A DNA stretch of 64,000 nucleotides, from NCBI GenBank assembly GCA_001632425.1, contig KV425645.1:43295-107294 (forward strand). Reading direction: 5' to 3'. The stretch's first letter is position 1, and every line of letters begins with the position of its first letter. Under the pieces are notes generated by a model. It did not search any database, had not been told where the DNA came from, and was given only the letters and a program-made list of their open reading frames with translations. This document shows positions 34,241-45,776 of this stretch, in pieces. The position numbers and the translations under genes are program-made. Origin of the DNA: Neolentinus lepideus HHB14362 ss-1. Taxonomy: Eukaryota; Basidiomycota; Agaricomycetes; Gloeophyllales; Gloeophyllaceae.

Positions 34241-35330
34241 TTACAGTCGTTTGACCAGGATCAATGCTAAACCATAGCCGACCTTGAAGACATGCTCATC
34301 GCTCCAACCGGTCATTTGTTTTACCACCGCAGCGCCCAGCTCGATAGGATCCCCGAAAGTCCCTACTTTCTGCCTAAGGGACATCAGAAACATGTGGATC
34401 TGAGAGGGCAATGTGGTCCAGCACTCACTTCTTAGCTTCCTCCTAACGAGAGACAGGGCTAAATCTGATTATGAGAGAGAGTATTTCCAAAGGTGTTCGT
34501 GGCTCACGTCCTTGCTCTTGCTTTTTATTACCGTACGAAGAGACGCGGGCCCGTCTTATTACAAGAGGCATCTCTTTTATAGTCAGCTTCTCTGACATGT
34601 ATACTTCATACCCTCCTACAGTCCCGTCTTTGTTCAACACCCTCCAGTACACCGATCCCCAGGTCACTGACTCCGAAGGGGCAAGAGGAAGATCATCGGA
34701 CATGGCTATTGACTCTCGCTTCTATGATGTCCGCACGAATGAATGGTCATTCAGTCAAAGGAGCATGGGCGTACTGCATATAGTCCTGCAAAGGAGGCGT
34801 GGCCATCTCCCTCGTTTCTTTATTGATATGAACAGCTTCGGAGTGCAAGCTTGGCGTATAGAAAGGCCTAGTAGCGGCGAAAAATGCCACGGTTGGTCCG
34901 GGGCAAAGGATCTTGGCGGCAGTGGACCACCATTCAGGAGCGAATCAGTGCGCTGCAATAATTGCGTTGAGGGGAGACAACCCTAGGCCTTCGAAAGAAA
35001 AGGTAGATACAAGCTTACCCGCGGTCCCGGCTGTGATCATGTCCACCGCCTCCACAGGTATATGTTCTCCGCAGATCCAACCTTGTAGTCTAGTTTGCCC
35101 TTAAGCGTGTCTGGAGTACATTTAAAGGTCAATGCAATCATCCACTCGTCGACTCCGAGGACCCATTCCGAATAAGAGGTCAAAGTTTCAGTCACGATGC
35201 CCCACATCCGTTGACGATAGTCTCAGGTTAGGAGCAGGCCCACAGCCGAGATCTACAGCCAAACCCTCTGGCCGCCCTGTAGCTCATGAAACTCGAGTAT
35301 GTCTTTGTAAAGACGTTCGGGATCCTGTTG
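34241..35330 (-). pseudogene. Broken class I SAM-dependent methyltransferase gene
   Basis: Relic of a methyltransferase resembling the fungal crg1/trans-aconitate-methyltransferase group. Reading the minus strand downwards: RLYKDILEFHE, then in a shifted frame the SAM-binding motif GLAVDLGCGP (about 35240-35270), later VEAVDMITAGT. After an intron with normal ends comes AAH, then TGA at 34945-34947 where the family has Trp (AAHWF), then FAPEWWSTAAKIL and VAFFAATRPFYTP. The C-terminal exon reads GTFGDPIELGAAVVKQMTGW and VFKVGYGLALILVKRL with a normal stop at 34241. So there is at least one frameshift and one nonsense change. The 3' end lies 61 bases from the transposable element. Confidence 0.75.
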
Positions 35331-35830
35331 GACTGAGGGTCAGAGTAGCATGACAGGACGGATGTCCCATTTCTGACTACAGGTCTGGGGCGATGAGTTC
35401 TCTACAGAGAAGTTGGGATCGACGAAGCCTAAGGTGATCAACTTGATCATCCTTGTAAATAGATGATATGACACAGACCTTAGCTAGCGTCAAGAAAAGC
35501 TTGGTCATTGGGGGAGCTTGCTCCACCTTTGTATATATGTCTATATATGTCCTGGACTCACGGTATGTAGACCGCAGTCGCCTATACCGCTAATCCAAGG
35601 CCCTTAAACCACTTCCTCGCGAGTTATGTGTTTGCTATATCAAGCAATACTGTGTGATAGTTAGGGCGAGTTGTCTTGAAATAATAAGCTATTCCACGAC
35701 GTTTGTATTTCCGGCAACCGACAGTAGAAGCTAGGCGATGTACAATACTTGTACATACCAGCCAATCAGCGCTCAGCATCCGGATTCTTTCTCACGAATT
35801 TGTTTCAAGACCAAGTCCTCTATCGACGCC
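35331..35830. other. Intergenic region upstream of BCD1
   Basis: Contains TATATATGT-type AT repeats (35530-35550), possibly the decayed upstream part of the methyltransferase gene, and a CCAAT box at 35762-35766 (GCCAATCAGC) about 65 bases before the BCD1 start. Nothing else recognised. Confidence 0.4.
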
Positions 35831-37293
35831 ATGACGGATATCGTCTCTACTCATGTCGAGCCTATGGCTTCCACAAGCATAGCGCCGCCTCCATTATGCG
35901 CCATATGTCATGAACGTGCACCAATCTACACCTGTCCGGGATGCACCGTTCGCACATGCTCTCTGCCATGCAGCAAGACACACAAAACTCGTACAGGATG
36001 CTTGGGTACGCGAAACAAGGCAGCATACGTGCCCTTGAACAAGTACGGCTGGGGGACCATGATGGATGACTACGTGTACCTTGAGCAGGTTGCGAGGAAG
36101 GTGGTGGAGACAGGGAGGGAAATCGCGCAAGGAGGGTATATCGCGAATGCAGGTGGTGGTTCCCGAGGGCGGGGTATAAGAGGAAGGAGCAGGGGAAGAG
36201 GGAGAGGAGGTGGAAAGGGTTTCGTGAGGACGAAGAGAGATATACTGAAGATGCAGCTGGACTTCAGGGATATTGATATGGAGCTCTTGCCTGACGGGAT
36301 GGAGAAGAGGAAGCTTAACCAGTCAGTCTGGGATTTCAAGTGCGTTTACTACCCTTATAAGTGCGTGGTTTCCAGTAGTTTGACATGTGTCTCCTACTTA
36401 GAAACAGGACTGCTCTTCTTACCATTGAATTCAAGTTTCATCCACCCCCAGATCCGCTCGCACCACCCGATCAACCTCACAATCACTCTGTAATCCTACT
36501 CGCGCACAAGAATAACATCAACTCCTCGCTGCTTGAACTCCTGCAGAAACAGATAATCGAACGATTCAGAGGCAAGAAAGATAGGTTTGCGCCCGCATGG
36601 ATCAAGAGTCTGGTGCTTCCGCACCCAGACGATCCGGAGGGTTTCATCAATCCCACATGTGTCATGCCTGCTCCTTCTGATTCGAATATCCCGGTATCAA
36701 CGCACCTTTCCAGACAGCCGAAAGCTGGATACTATAAACTGGATCCAACGCAAAAGCTCTCTTCTTTGCTCCGCTATAAGTCATTCGTTGAATATCCTTG
36801 CATCGAGGTATACGAAGATGGTACATTCCGTGGGACAGTCATCGATGACAACGGATTAGTCCGAGTGAAGGATGAGGAAAGGAGGCCAGTGAAGAGACGG
36901 AAACTTGATGTTATGGCAGGTCGAAAGGCCATCACTGGGTTGGTGGGAGAATACGGGAGCGAAGCCGAGGGCGAAGTCGAGAAGAACATATTGGGTACAT
37001 TGGGAGGTTATGGCGGCAGTGAGGACGAAGTAGAGGATGGGGAGGAAATAGATGGCCTAGGACAAGGTGACGATGTCGGTCCTGAAGACGATGAGGGCGA
37101 TGCAGAGGGGGACCATGACATGACACAAATTGATTACGAAGAATTGGCGAAGAGAGTAGAGGAAGCGGCATCGCAGATGGGTAGTCTTGGTGAAGAAGAG
37201 GATCTGGATTGGGGAGAGTCGGACGATGAGCAGCAATTGCAAGCCATTGCACGGACAGCGGTCCAGGACTTGTCTAATATGCACGCGTCGTAG
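35831..37293 (+). CDS. BCD1: Box C/D snoRNP assembly factor Bcd1 (HIT zinc finger)
   Basis: Nuclear protein needed for box C/D snoRNA stability. The HIT zinc finger is at residues 23-57: CAICHERAPIYTCPGC, then TCSLPCSKTHKTRTGC, with all eight Cys/His ligands present. Conserved Bcd1 features follow: YGWGTMMDDYVYLEQVAR, VRTKRDILKMQLDFRDIDME, and after an intron (about 36339-36402) FKFHPPPDPLAPP, LPHPDDPEGFINP, LSSLLRYKSFVEYPCIEVYE. An Arg-Gly-rich stretch of about 23 residues (residues 108-130) sits between the finger and the core. The C-terminus is strongly acidic. The start at 35831 is chosen over an in-frame upstream Met at 35738-frame because it begins shortly before the finger. Confidence 0.88.
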
Positions 37294-37302
37294 TCGGTCT
37301 TT

Positions 37303-38081
37303 TCATAGATCTTGCCGTCGTAGATCGAGCAACCCCTTCATGAACTCTTGCACCTTCAGTACTTCTTGTATGAGTGCTGTTAGAGGTCGCTCTTGCGTGT
37401 TACGCGCAGGCTGGGCGTTTTTGACTTCGACCTCCCAGAGCGTGTCTGCGTGTGCTGGGATTGGCCTTTGTGTTCTGGGATCGACTTGTTCCTGCTGGCA
37501 CATTTGAATGAGTAGAGGACCTCTCCGGAAAGAGTACCCTCGCTTGTATATTTGAGACCTTCGACTATCGGCCAGAGTCAAGAATGTCATCAATATCGGG
37601 ACGTTCATGATCAGAGCATTGGCTTACACGTAACCCATCGCGGACGCAAAGCTCAATGCATCACCAATAACTTGCACGGTAGCCCAGGGCCGGACGGTCG
37701 CCTCTGAATACAGCTTGGTAGGTTCAGGCTTCGAGAAACAATATAGAGCCCTAGTTTCTTTCTTATTAAACATTACTAATTCCATCGCCGAGAAAACCCA
37801 TACCACCCAGAATCTGGCTCGAGCAACTCCTTCCTCGCCCGCAGCATAACAGGATCTAACCCGGCGTTCCTCTGCTGCTGCGCATCTAGCGGCTCCATTA
37901 GAATCTCGCGACAGTGCATAGCCTGCGCTGATTCACTGTGCAGGCCGAAGCGTTCGCGGATGGCTTTGAGGTCTTTGGAGAAGAACTCGCCGAAGAGGGC
38001 AACTTCGTATAGGATCACTACTTTGCCGTCAGAGGACTGGGAGGTACGCGATGAAGAGGAGCTCTGCGATGATGTCAGCAT
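37303..38081 (-). CDS. MED18: Mediator complex subunit 18 (Srb5)
   Basis: Head-module subunit of Mediator. From 38081: MLTSSQSSSSSRTSQSSDG, KVVILYEVALFGEFFSKDLK, LHSESAQAMHCREILMEPLD, then PDSGW joined over an intron (about 37735-37785) to ALYCFSKPEPTKLYSEATVR and QVIGDALSFASAMGYV. The last exon has the signature RGYSFRRGPLLIQMCQQEQ followed by LWEVEVKN and LDLRRQDL. The order, YEVALFG start and GYSFRRG end fit fungal Med18. The last intron boundary (37565-37625) is approximate. The stop codon is only 9 bases from the BCD1 stop on the other strand. Confidence 0.75.
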
Positions 38082-38564
38082 ACGATGGAAGCAACTGAGG
38101 ACAAGACGAGGAAAGTGTCTAAGGGTAAGGTCAAGTGTTCGCAGCCACAGTCCGATTCGCGTGATCGGAGCCCCTGCTCACGTGACACGGATACTGCCGG
38201 CGCTTCTCTTTACACTGCTATCCAAATCACTTTTGGGAACTCATTGGAAGTCCCCGCCATTGGATACCAATGGGATTCCGCTTAGAGTCCGACTGGTCTC
38301 CTGATGGATTTTGAAAAATCCGCACGCAGGTGGAAAACTGACGGCTACCCGGCCGAAATCCTGCGGCAGGCCCATTGGACCAATCGTCCATATGGAATCC
38401 AGCCGGATGTCCCAATTTGGCTACCCCTATACCAGTGCCTGTCAAACTTTCTAAGTCTGTTTCTCTTGCCGTCGTGTAGTGTTGCCTTTGTTCGTATTGT
38501 ATCTGGCTTCTCCCAAATGGCTCCACATCTTGTTAATGAACAGTGTATGTTGTTGCCCATCCAC

Positions 38565-39036
38565 CATTGCATGCGCTAACCGAGTTTTAGATTTTCGCTT
38601 CTGTCAAGGATGGCGTGTGCTTTGATGACTTCGCTGCAAAGATCGTGCCAAGCTATCACCTTCCCGCAATTCCAAAACCGATCCCACGCGGGATATTAGG
38701 TGCGCTTGCAATGCTGGTGAGCTCTTCGCACAGCGCTCCGAGGTTGCTCTGCTGATGCTGGTTATCGGGCAGCATGATGTGGCTGCACCGCTGGTCGATA
38801 TGGAGGGCAGGCACAGCGGTGATACCGGATTTTGGAAAAATGTCGATAAGAAGCTCTCGACACTGGCGAAGAGGCACGGGACAGAACGCCCTTCAGTTAA
38901 CTGGGTAACGTATGTATTCATGTTGTCAGTGGAATAGATCATACGCTGATGGCTTTGCAGGTGGGAGGATGAGGTTATCGATTCAGATAACCATTTTTAT
39001 GGCCGCCAGACGGTTGCGGCTTCCCCTGCGAGATGA
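38565..39036 (+). pseudogene. Frameshifted relic of an uncharacterised gene
   Basis: Two coding-like blocks in different frames without a usable intron between them: FASVKDGVCFDDFAAKIVPS and YHLPAIPKPIPR, then after a shift near 38686-38690, DIRCACNAGELFAQRSEVAL and LMLVIGQHDVAAPLVDMEGR, HSGDTGFWKNVDKKLSTLAK. A normal intron (about 38913-38960) joins NWVT to WEDEVIDSDNHFYGRQTVAA and a stop at 39036. I do not know the family. The 5' part cannot be found: the open frame from 38304 lies in a stretch with short inverted repeats. A functional gene with an unusual structure, or a sequencing indel, remains possible. Confidence 0.45.
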
Positions 39037-39676
39037 GCTGAGTTGAATGCTAATATAGGGATGGCCGGTGAGCAGGGCTTTGGGGAGTAAGGGGGAGATC
39101 AAGGTCCTCGTGATGATGCAGTCGAGGATGACATTGATTGGAGTAGAATAGATCTCGCAGCTACAGCCCAGGTTATTCACACTTAGTATTCTATTCATTT
39201 CAATCTTGCATCAATACAGTATACTATTAGTGCCAGCCAAGGGAGAAGGACGCGAAACTGCACATTCAGAGAGGAGAATTGGCCCGGGAACCTCACCACG
39301 TGGGAGCGCTGGAGGACGTATGGGTGGATTCTTGGATTTCAAGAGGCAGGATATCGGCCAACAGCGGCGTGCGATTTTTTATGATTTCCGTTGGAAGCAT
39401 GTTTGGGATCCGAGGGTGGGGCGTCCAACGGATTCCTAATAGTCATTTCGATAGCAGTGTAGTCTCGCACCATATACGGTACCTATGCGGCACACTGGAC
39501 GAAGGATAGCTACGTTGAAGCCAGTTGTAAATGAGTTCAGTGGGGACGGAACAAAATGCAAGATAGGGAACGTATAAATTAAGCATGGCAGATGTCGTGC
39601 AGCGAAGCTTATTCCCAATACTGTTCCAGCCTGCGCACGTTAAGGTACAAGCTCGTGCCCCCCCGGATCAAGAGCC
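39037..39676. other. Intergenic region
   Basis: About 640 bases without a supported gene. A short imperfect inverted repeat (CCGTTGGA … TCCAACGG, 39388-39434) could fold into a hairpin or be a tiny repeat remnant. Confidence 0.4.
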
Positions 39677-40911
39677 TCAGAGCTTCCACACTTGCTCAGA
39701 ATTATATCCCAGCTCCCCCAAAATACCACCAACATCTCCTTGTGACAGGTTTCGGCCCATTGGACCAGCAATAGCAGATATCATTCTGGACGAACAATGA
39801 GCGAAAGAAACAAGTAATGCCTCGTAACACTTACTGGTCTGGTCCGCATACCAAAAACAGCACTTTTCTTTCACTGTTATCGGGCTGACTGGAACTACTT
39901 CCAAATGGCCACCACCAGCTCTCGCTCGCCGTGGGGATCAAGCCCAAGGCCTGCTGGATTTCAATCTTCCCTATCCTGCCCTCCGACAAAGGCAAGCCGA
40001 TGAGATTCGACCTTGTTTCCCGCTGACGGGAATCGACAAATAACCGTAACGAGAAACGATCTTGTTGAGTATGCGTATAGGTTTTGAGCGTCTCCAGCAT
40101 TGTCGAGGGAGGTAGTAGATTGGGTGCGCGGGAAGAGTGTAGTAGGGTAAAGCGGGTCTTAGGAGATGATATTGGAGGTTCTTTTGTAAAGACGTGATGA
40201 AGCAGCTGGTAGAAGGGGGTGATGCCTGTGCCTCCAGATATCTGTAGATACTGTGCAATGAAATTGAATGAAATTGAGATGGGGTGGACGGACCATAACT
40301 ACTTCGTCCCATTCATTCTCCTTCCAGTTCCATGTTGTTACAGGCCCGCGGATTTTTAAGGAATCACCGACGTTCTTGGAGTGAAGCCATCGACCCACTT
40401 CTCCATCGGGATACCTCTTGATCCAGAACTTCATGTGGCCATCATGGTCAATGCCTTCCAGTGGCGTGTAAGCTCGCTCAACTTGAATATCGTCGTCTTT
40501 TACATATATTGACCATATGGGATGGAAACCGGAGAGGTCCTTTGCGTTGCTCTTCAGCAGGTGGGAAGGGAAGGTGAGTTCGATGAGCTTCGAGTCGGGA
40601 CCCGTAGTTTCACTTGAAGTGATGGCAGCGGGTGTAAAGTAGGATGACGACAGTGGCGCATTTTCTTTCGTGGGTGCTCCGGGTGGTTTGTCCGGCCAGA
40701 AGAAAAGATACGCTACAGACGCTAAGACACCACCCATCCAGATGTATACGCCTCTACGTTTAGCATTATTCACCCGTTCGACTTCATGGTGATAGAAAGG
40801 ATCTATTGATTCGCCCCGAGGGCGTGAGTTCGAGAGTCTGCGTATGGTCGTGTTTCGGAGGTCCCGCGCATGGGGAAGCAGCCTTAGGGAACGTCGAGTG
40901 CACCAAGACAT
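39677..40911 (-). CDS. CYC2: Mitochondrial cytochrome-b5-reductase-like flavoprotein, Cyc2-like
   Basis: FAD-dependent oxidoreductase of the ferredoxin-NADP reductase superfamily. From 40911 the N-terminus MSWCTRRSLRLLPHARDLRN is a mitochondrial presequence. It is followed by FYHHEVERVNNAKRRGVYIW and one membrane segment MGGVLASVAYLFFWPD. The FAD site is QVERAYTPLEG and the nucleotide-binding motif is MISGGTGITPFYQLLHHV, with a CGPDQ motif near the end. It closes GILGELGYNSEQVWKL. Domain order and the single anchor fit Cyc2, which helps holocytochrome c maturation. An MCR1/CBR-type reductase is the alternative. Introns are about 40236-40291, 39786-39838 and near 40130. Divergent from NCR1, with 214 bases between the start codons. 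Confidence 0.78.
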
Positions 40912-41125
40912 CCGGCAATAATACCAAGTTCCTTTTCGGGCGTCCTTCTCCAGAGTTGCACGCCCACGTGCCGTACGCGTACATACTACCTCCCCAGTGG
41001 GCCCACCCAATCACCTTTACCTGGGAAACCGCGCTGAACGGTTCGCTCTACTCATTGTTCGCGACGCCAACAAGCTCTGACTACTGTCGTGAGGTTCTTA
41101 TCCCTGGATCCTAACTGCGCCAGAC

Positions 41126-44100
41126 ATGGGCGGGCAATATGTCGTAACAACCGCAGGATCGGGGAGATGTGCTATGCGGGGGTCGTGTGGTACCAAAGGC
41201 TGGTTTGGTAAACCGCTGCCGTGCCCGTATGACGGACCTGCACTGGATGTGAGTACTCTCGGTTCAGACCGCTATCGTTGACTTCTGAAGCATGTCATAG
41301 CCCGAAGACCAGGAAGCCCGCTCTCTTCTAATGGATGTTTGCGGTCCCGAGTACGCCGAGGGACCCGTGTGTTGTACGCAAGACCAAGTAGAGACCTTGT
41401 ATGATAATCTAAAGACCGCCGAGGCGATAATTTCCTCGTGTCCGGCCTGCCGCAACAACTTCCGGTCCTTCTACTGCACCTTCACATGCTCGCCAGATCA
41501 GGGCTCTTTTCTGAATGTCACAGAGACACAGAAGTCTCGTACAGGAGAGACCGCTGTCAAGTCTGTCGACTTTTTTGTTGGTCAGCGGTTTGCGGAGGGG
41601 TTCTTCGACAGCTGCAAGAGTGTACAGTTCGGAGCCAGTAATGGCTACGCTATGGACTTCATAGGGGGAGGCGCTAAAGACTATAAGGCGTTCCTGAAGT
41701 TTATGGGGGATGAGAAGGATCTAGGCAGTCCGTTCCAGATCAATTATCCCGCTCAGGTGCAGGATAAATTTACTGCTCTTAACCCAGTACCCCGAAATTG
41801 TACAGACAACGACTTAGGGAGTCGATGCACTTGCATCGACTGCCCGGATATCTGCTCTACTCTACCGTATGTCCCACCACCAGGTTCTGAATCGACATGC
41901 CATGTCGGTGTCCTCTCCTGCCTATCATTCATCCTGATCCTGGCTTATTGCCTTGCAGTAGCCGGGTTCTTCTTCGGTTATCTCTTGGAACTCACCATTC
42001 GTCGACGCAGAGAGAAGAAATATGAAAGTCTTGTGCTTGGGGCGGATGGAGCATCAGAAGCTAACCATCCGCTGTCCCCGAGGTCCAGAAACCGGGGTTT
42101 GGTTGGTGCTTCATCCCTTGCTCAGTATGTCGACGGCGAGGAATCAACGGGAGTCGCTTCCTCTGAAGAATCCAGACATCATCTGGGTCGTGGCGCGTCA
42201 CTCCTTGATCCTATGGACACTGTTCAGCCGCGGCAGTATCGTCTTAACACGGTGCTACGGCGGTCCTTCTACCGACTCGGTTTAATTTGCTCTACATCGC
42301 CCTGGCTAACTTTCTCCCTTGTCTTCTTGGCAGTAGGGTTATTGAACCTGGGCTGGAAGAAATTCCAAGTGGAAACGGAACCTGTTCGACTGTGGGTTGC
42401 TCCTGATTCCGAGAGCAAGCTTCAGAAGGAATATTTCGACGAACATTTTGGACCATTCTATCGCCCACAGCAGATATTCGTGACATCTGCTCCAATGGCG
42501 GCAGATAGTTCGAACTTGTTCGCTCTTCCTGAGAAGCCGCCCGTCCTGTCGTGGTCCCATTTGAAGTACTGGTCCAAAGTGGAGCGAGGGATCCGCTCCT
42601 TGCGCTCTCCTAGTGGCTATACTCTTGACGATGTTTGTTTCGCACCCTCTGGCTCAGGTGGAGCGTGTGTTGTTCAGTCGGCTCTCGCATGGTTCGGCGA
42701 GGATATCTTGGACTACGACGAAGATACCTGGGAGGAACATCTGTTGAGCTGTGTCAATTCACCCGTAGACTGTCTCCCGGATTATCAACAGCCTCTGAAG
42801 CCTGAGTTTGTCCTCGGAGGTGTGCCTGAGAATACACAAGGAAAAAAAGATTATCTTGGCGCCGAAGCGCTTGTGGTCACCTTCGTTGTATCGGACTCAC
42901 TTGATGCGGAGATCCAGGAGAGAGCCATGGAATGGGAGCGGACGCTGCGAGAGTATCTGTTGGATGTCACTCCGCGAGCGCTTGAGGAAGCTGGTTTAGT
43001 TCTATCATTCTCAACCGGTGTGTCTCTCAAAGAAGAAATCAACAAGAGCACGAATATGGATGTCAAAATTGTCGTCCTTTCGTACCTGGCGATGTTCTTC
43101 TATGTTTCCCTTGCATTGGGAAACGACGCTTCTGTGCGGGAAGACGACGACGTTCTCTCGTCTCTTCTTCTCTGGGTCAGGAATTTACCCAAGCTGTTCA
43201 AAGGAAACCGATTAACATCGTCCACAATGTCCATTGACTCCCGTGAGACACCTCATATCTTCCCCCGTCTGCCCCGGAAACTGTTTGTTGGATCCAAGTT
43301 CACGTTGGGTCTTTTCGGCATTGCATTGGTCATTCTCTCGGTTTCAACCTCAGTCGGTTTCTTCTCCTTAGTTGGAGTCAAGGTCACCCTCATAATCGCA
43401 GAAGTGATACCGTTCTTGGTCCTAGCAGTTGGTGTAGACAATGTCTTCATTCTCGTTCACGAGTTGGACAGGCAGAATCTGCTGCACGGGCCCAACGCAT
43501 CTGCGACGCATGCAACATTCCAGCCGTCTTCGGACGAGTACATAACGACGCCTATGTCGTCGACGCAGCCTCATAATCACCAGAGTGCCTTCTCGTCCTC
43601 GCACGATGACAACGTGGACGCCGCGTCCATGCCAGTGTACCTATCTGCAGAGGAACGCGTAGCTCGAGCCCTGGCGAAGATGGGTCCTTCGATACTACTA
43701 AGCACTGTAACGGAGACTGTGGCCTTTGCACTAGGCGCTTTGGTCCCCATGCCTGCAGTCAAGAATTTTGCGCTGTATGCAGCTGGCAGTGTTCTGTTGA
43801 ATGCTCTCTTGCAAGTGACTGTCTTCGTCAGTGCCATGGTTCTTGATTTACGACGTGTTGAGGTGAGTGCTTGACTCAAATCAACTACACTTATCCTATG
43901 GCTAATCGAAGATCATAGGCAAATCGAGTAGATTGCTTCCCGTGCGTCAAACTGCATGCGAGAATAGCACTTCCGGATGCACCACCAGCCAGCGGCGGTT
44001 TAGGCGGTATTGCGAGATTTATCCGTCGTCGATATGCTGCCTTCTTGCTCAAGCCTGTTGTCAAGGGAGTTGTGCTCCTCACCTTTAGTGGCTTCCTCAT

Positions 44101-45671
44101 TGCATCTGTGATATCCATCCAGCACATTGAGTTAGGTCTCGGTAAGGTTTCACGTATGAGCACATAATCTGTTACTAACAATATATCATTTGGAAGATCA
44201 AAGGCTCGCGCTTCCTTCTGAATCATACCTGATCCCTTACTTCAATGATCTCGACGCCTACCTGGATGTCGGCCCTCCTGTCTATTTTGTCTCTCGTGAT
44301 GTGGACGTTAATCATAGGCGAGGGCAACAAGCCCTCTGCGGACGTTTCACGACTTGCGATGAATTCTCAATGGTGAATGTATTGGAAGCTGAGCGCAATA
44401 GACCAGAATCTTCATTCATCTCTGAACCCTCAGCTTCATGGATAGATGACTTTTTGCGGTGGCTTGATCCTGCTCAAGAAGACTGCTGCAGAGTGATGAA
44501 GCGAGACTCCAGTCGGTTCTGCTCAGAGTTCGACTCACCTGCTCGTTGCCAACCCTGCTTGGCAGAAAAGACACCAGCCTGGAACATTACAATGGAAGGC
44601 CTGCCGGAAGGCGAGGAGTTTACGAGCTACTTACGTCAGTGGTTGATCTCTCCGACGAACCAGGAATGCCCTCTGGCAGGCAAGGCATCTTTCGGAACAG
44701 CTTTGTCACTCTCGGACGATGGTCAGCAAGTTGTAGCTTCTCACTTCCGCACCTTCCACAAGCCACTGAAGTCCCAATCGGATTTCATCAACTCCTTCGC
44801 AGCCGCTCGCCGGATTGCCGATGACCTTTCAGAGCGTACCGGTACCAAAGTCTTCCCCTACTCTCTGCATTATGTCTTCTTCGACCAATATGCTCGCATC
44901 GTTGCGATCACTCAGGAGATCCTGGGGCTTGGTCTGGGCTCAGTCCTTATAGTTACTGCCCTTCTTCTTGGTTCATGGAGAACCGGAACGATAGTGACGG
45001 GAGTTGTTGCACTAACAGTTGTCACAGTCATGGGTGTGATGGGTGTATGGGGTATCAGTCTCAATGCTATTAGCTTGGTGAATCTGGTCATCTCCCTTGG
45101 TATTGCTGTGGAATTCTGTGCCCACGTCGCTCGTGCTTTCATGAGCGCTGGGACGGGCCTGCCTGCAGACCATCCTGCAGGTCAAAAGGAGCGCGATGAG
45201 CGTATGTGGACTGCCTTAGTTGATGTTGGCCCTTCGGTGTGTCTTGCTTTCACTGTGTATATTCAGCCTCTGACTGCCTCGTAGGTTTTGTCCGGTATCA
45301 CCTTCACCAAATTGATCGGTATGGCAGTCCTGGGGCTTACTCGCTCCAAGCTACTGGAGGTAAGCGATTACGGCTCGCCAATACCATTCTTGGTCCACTG
45401 ACGCCCCGTAGATATATTACTTCCGCATGTGGTTGACGTTGATTATATCCGGTGCCCTACACGGGCTTGTCCTCTTACCAGTTGTTCTGAGTCTGGCAGG
45501 CGGACCAGGATACCCTCAGCAAGAAGCTGACGAAGAATGGATGTCCAGTGCTATGAGGAATGACTATGAATACGCGTAAGTCTATATCCATGCTGTTGGT
45601 GTTGCAAATACGAACTGACAGTCCACTGCAGCCCATTCCTGGCAGATGATGATTCTATACGAAGCGATTAG
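41126..45671 (+). CDS. NCR1: Niemann-Pick C1 sterol transporter Ncr1
   Basis: Vacuolar/lysosomal membrane protein that inserts sterols into the limiting membrane. The Cys-rich lumenal N-domain is clear: GRCAMRGSCGTKGWFGKPLP, CPYDGPALDPEDQEARSLL, CCTQDQVETLYDNLKTAE, SCPACRNNFRSFYCTFTCSP. Then TM1 (CHVGVLSCLSFILILAYCL), a large loop, and the sterol-sensing domain (FTLGLFGIALVILSVSTSVG, VIPFLVLAVGVDNVFILVHE). The second lumenal loop begins LALPSESYLIPYFNDLDAYL, and C-terminal membrane segments follow (LGSVLIVTALLLGSW, LVNLVISLGIAVEFCAHVAR). It ends PFLADDDSIRSD. Introns are at 41251-41300, 43867-43918, 44142-44196, 45237-45285, 45360-45411 and 45577-45630. The only ATG upstream of the N-domain in range is 41126, and it leaves no signal peptide. 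Confidence 0.92.
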
Positions 45672-45776
45672 ACTTATCTGGACGGATTGTATTTTATTAC
45701 ATGCTGCAATGAAGTTTTGCGATATTGTCATGTAGCATAGAGTACACGACATATGTTCTGAAAAACATGACGAACG

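Noticed and set aside
38221..38430. Weak inverted repeat (CCAAAT…TGGGA / TCCCAATTTGG) with internal palindromes, resembling a MITE
   Set aside because: Matches are short and badly aligned and no target duplication is visible, so I could not support an element.
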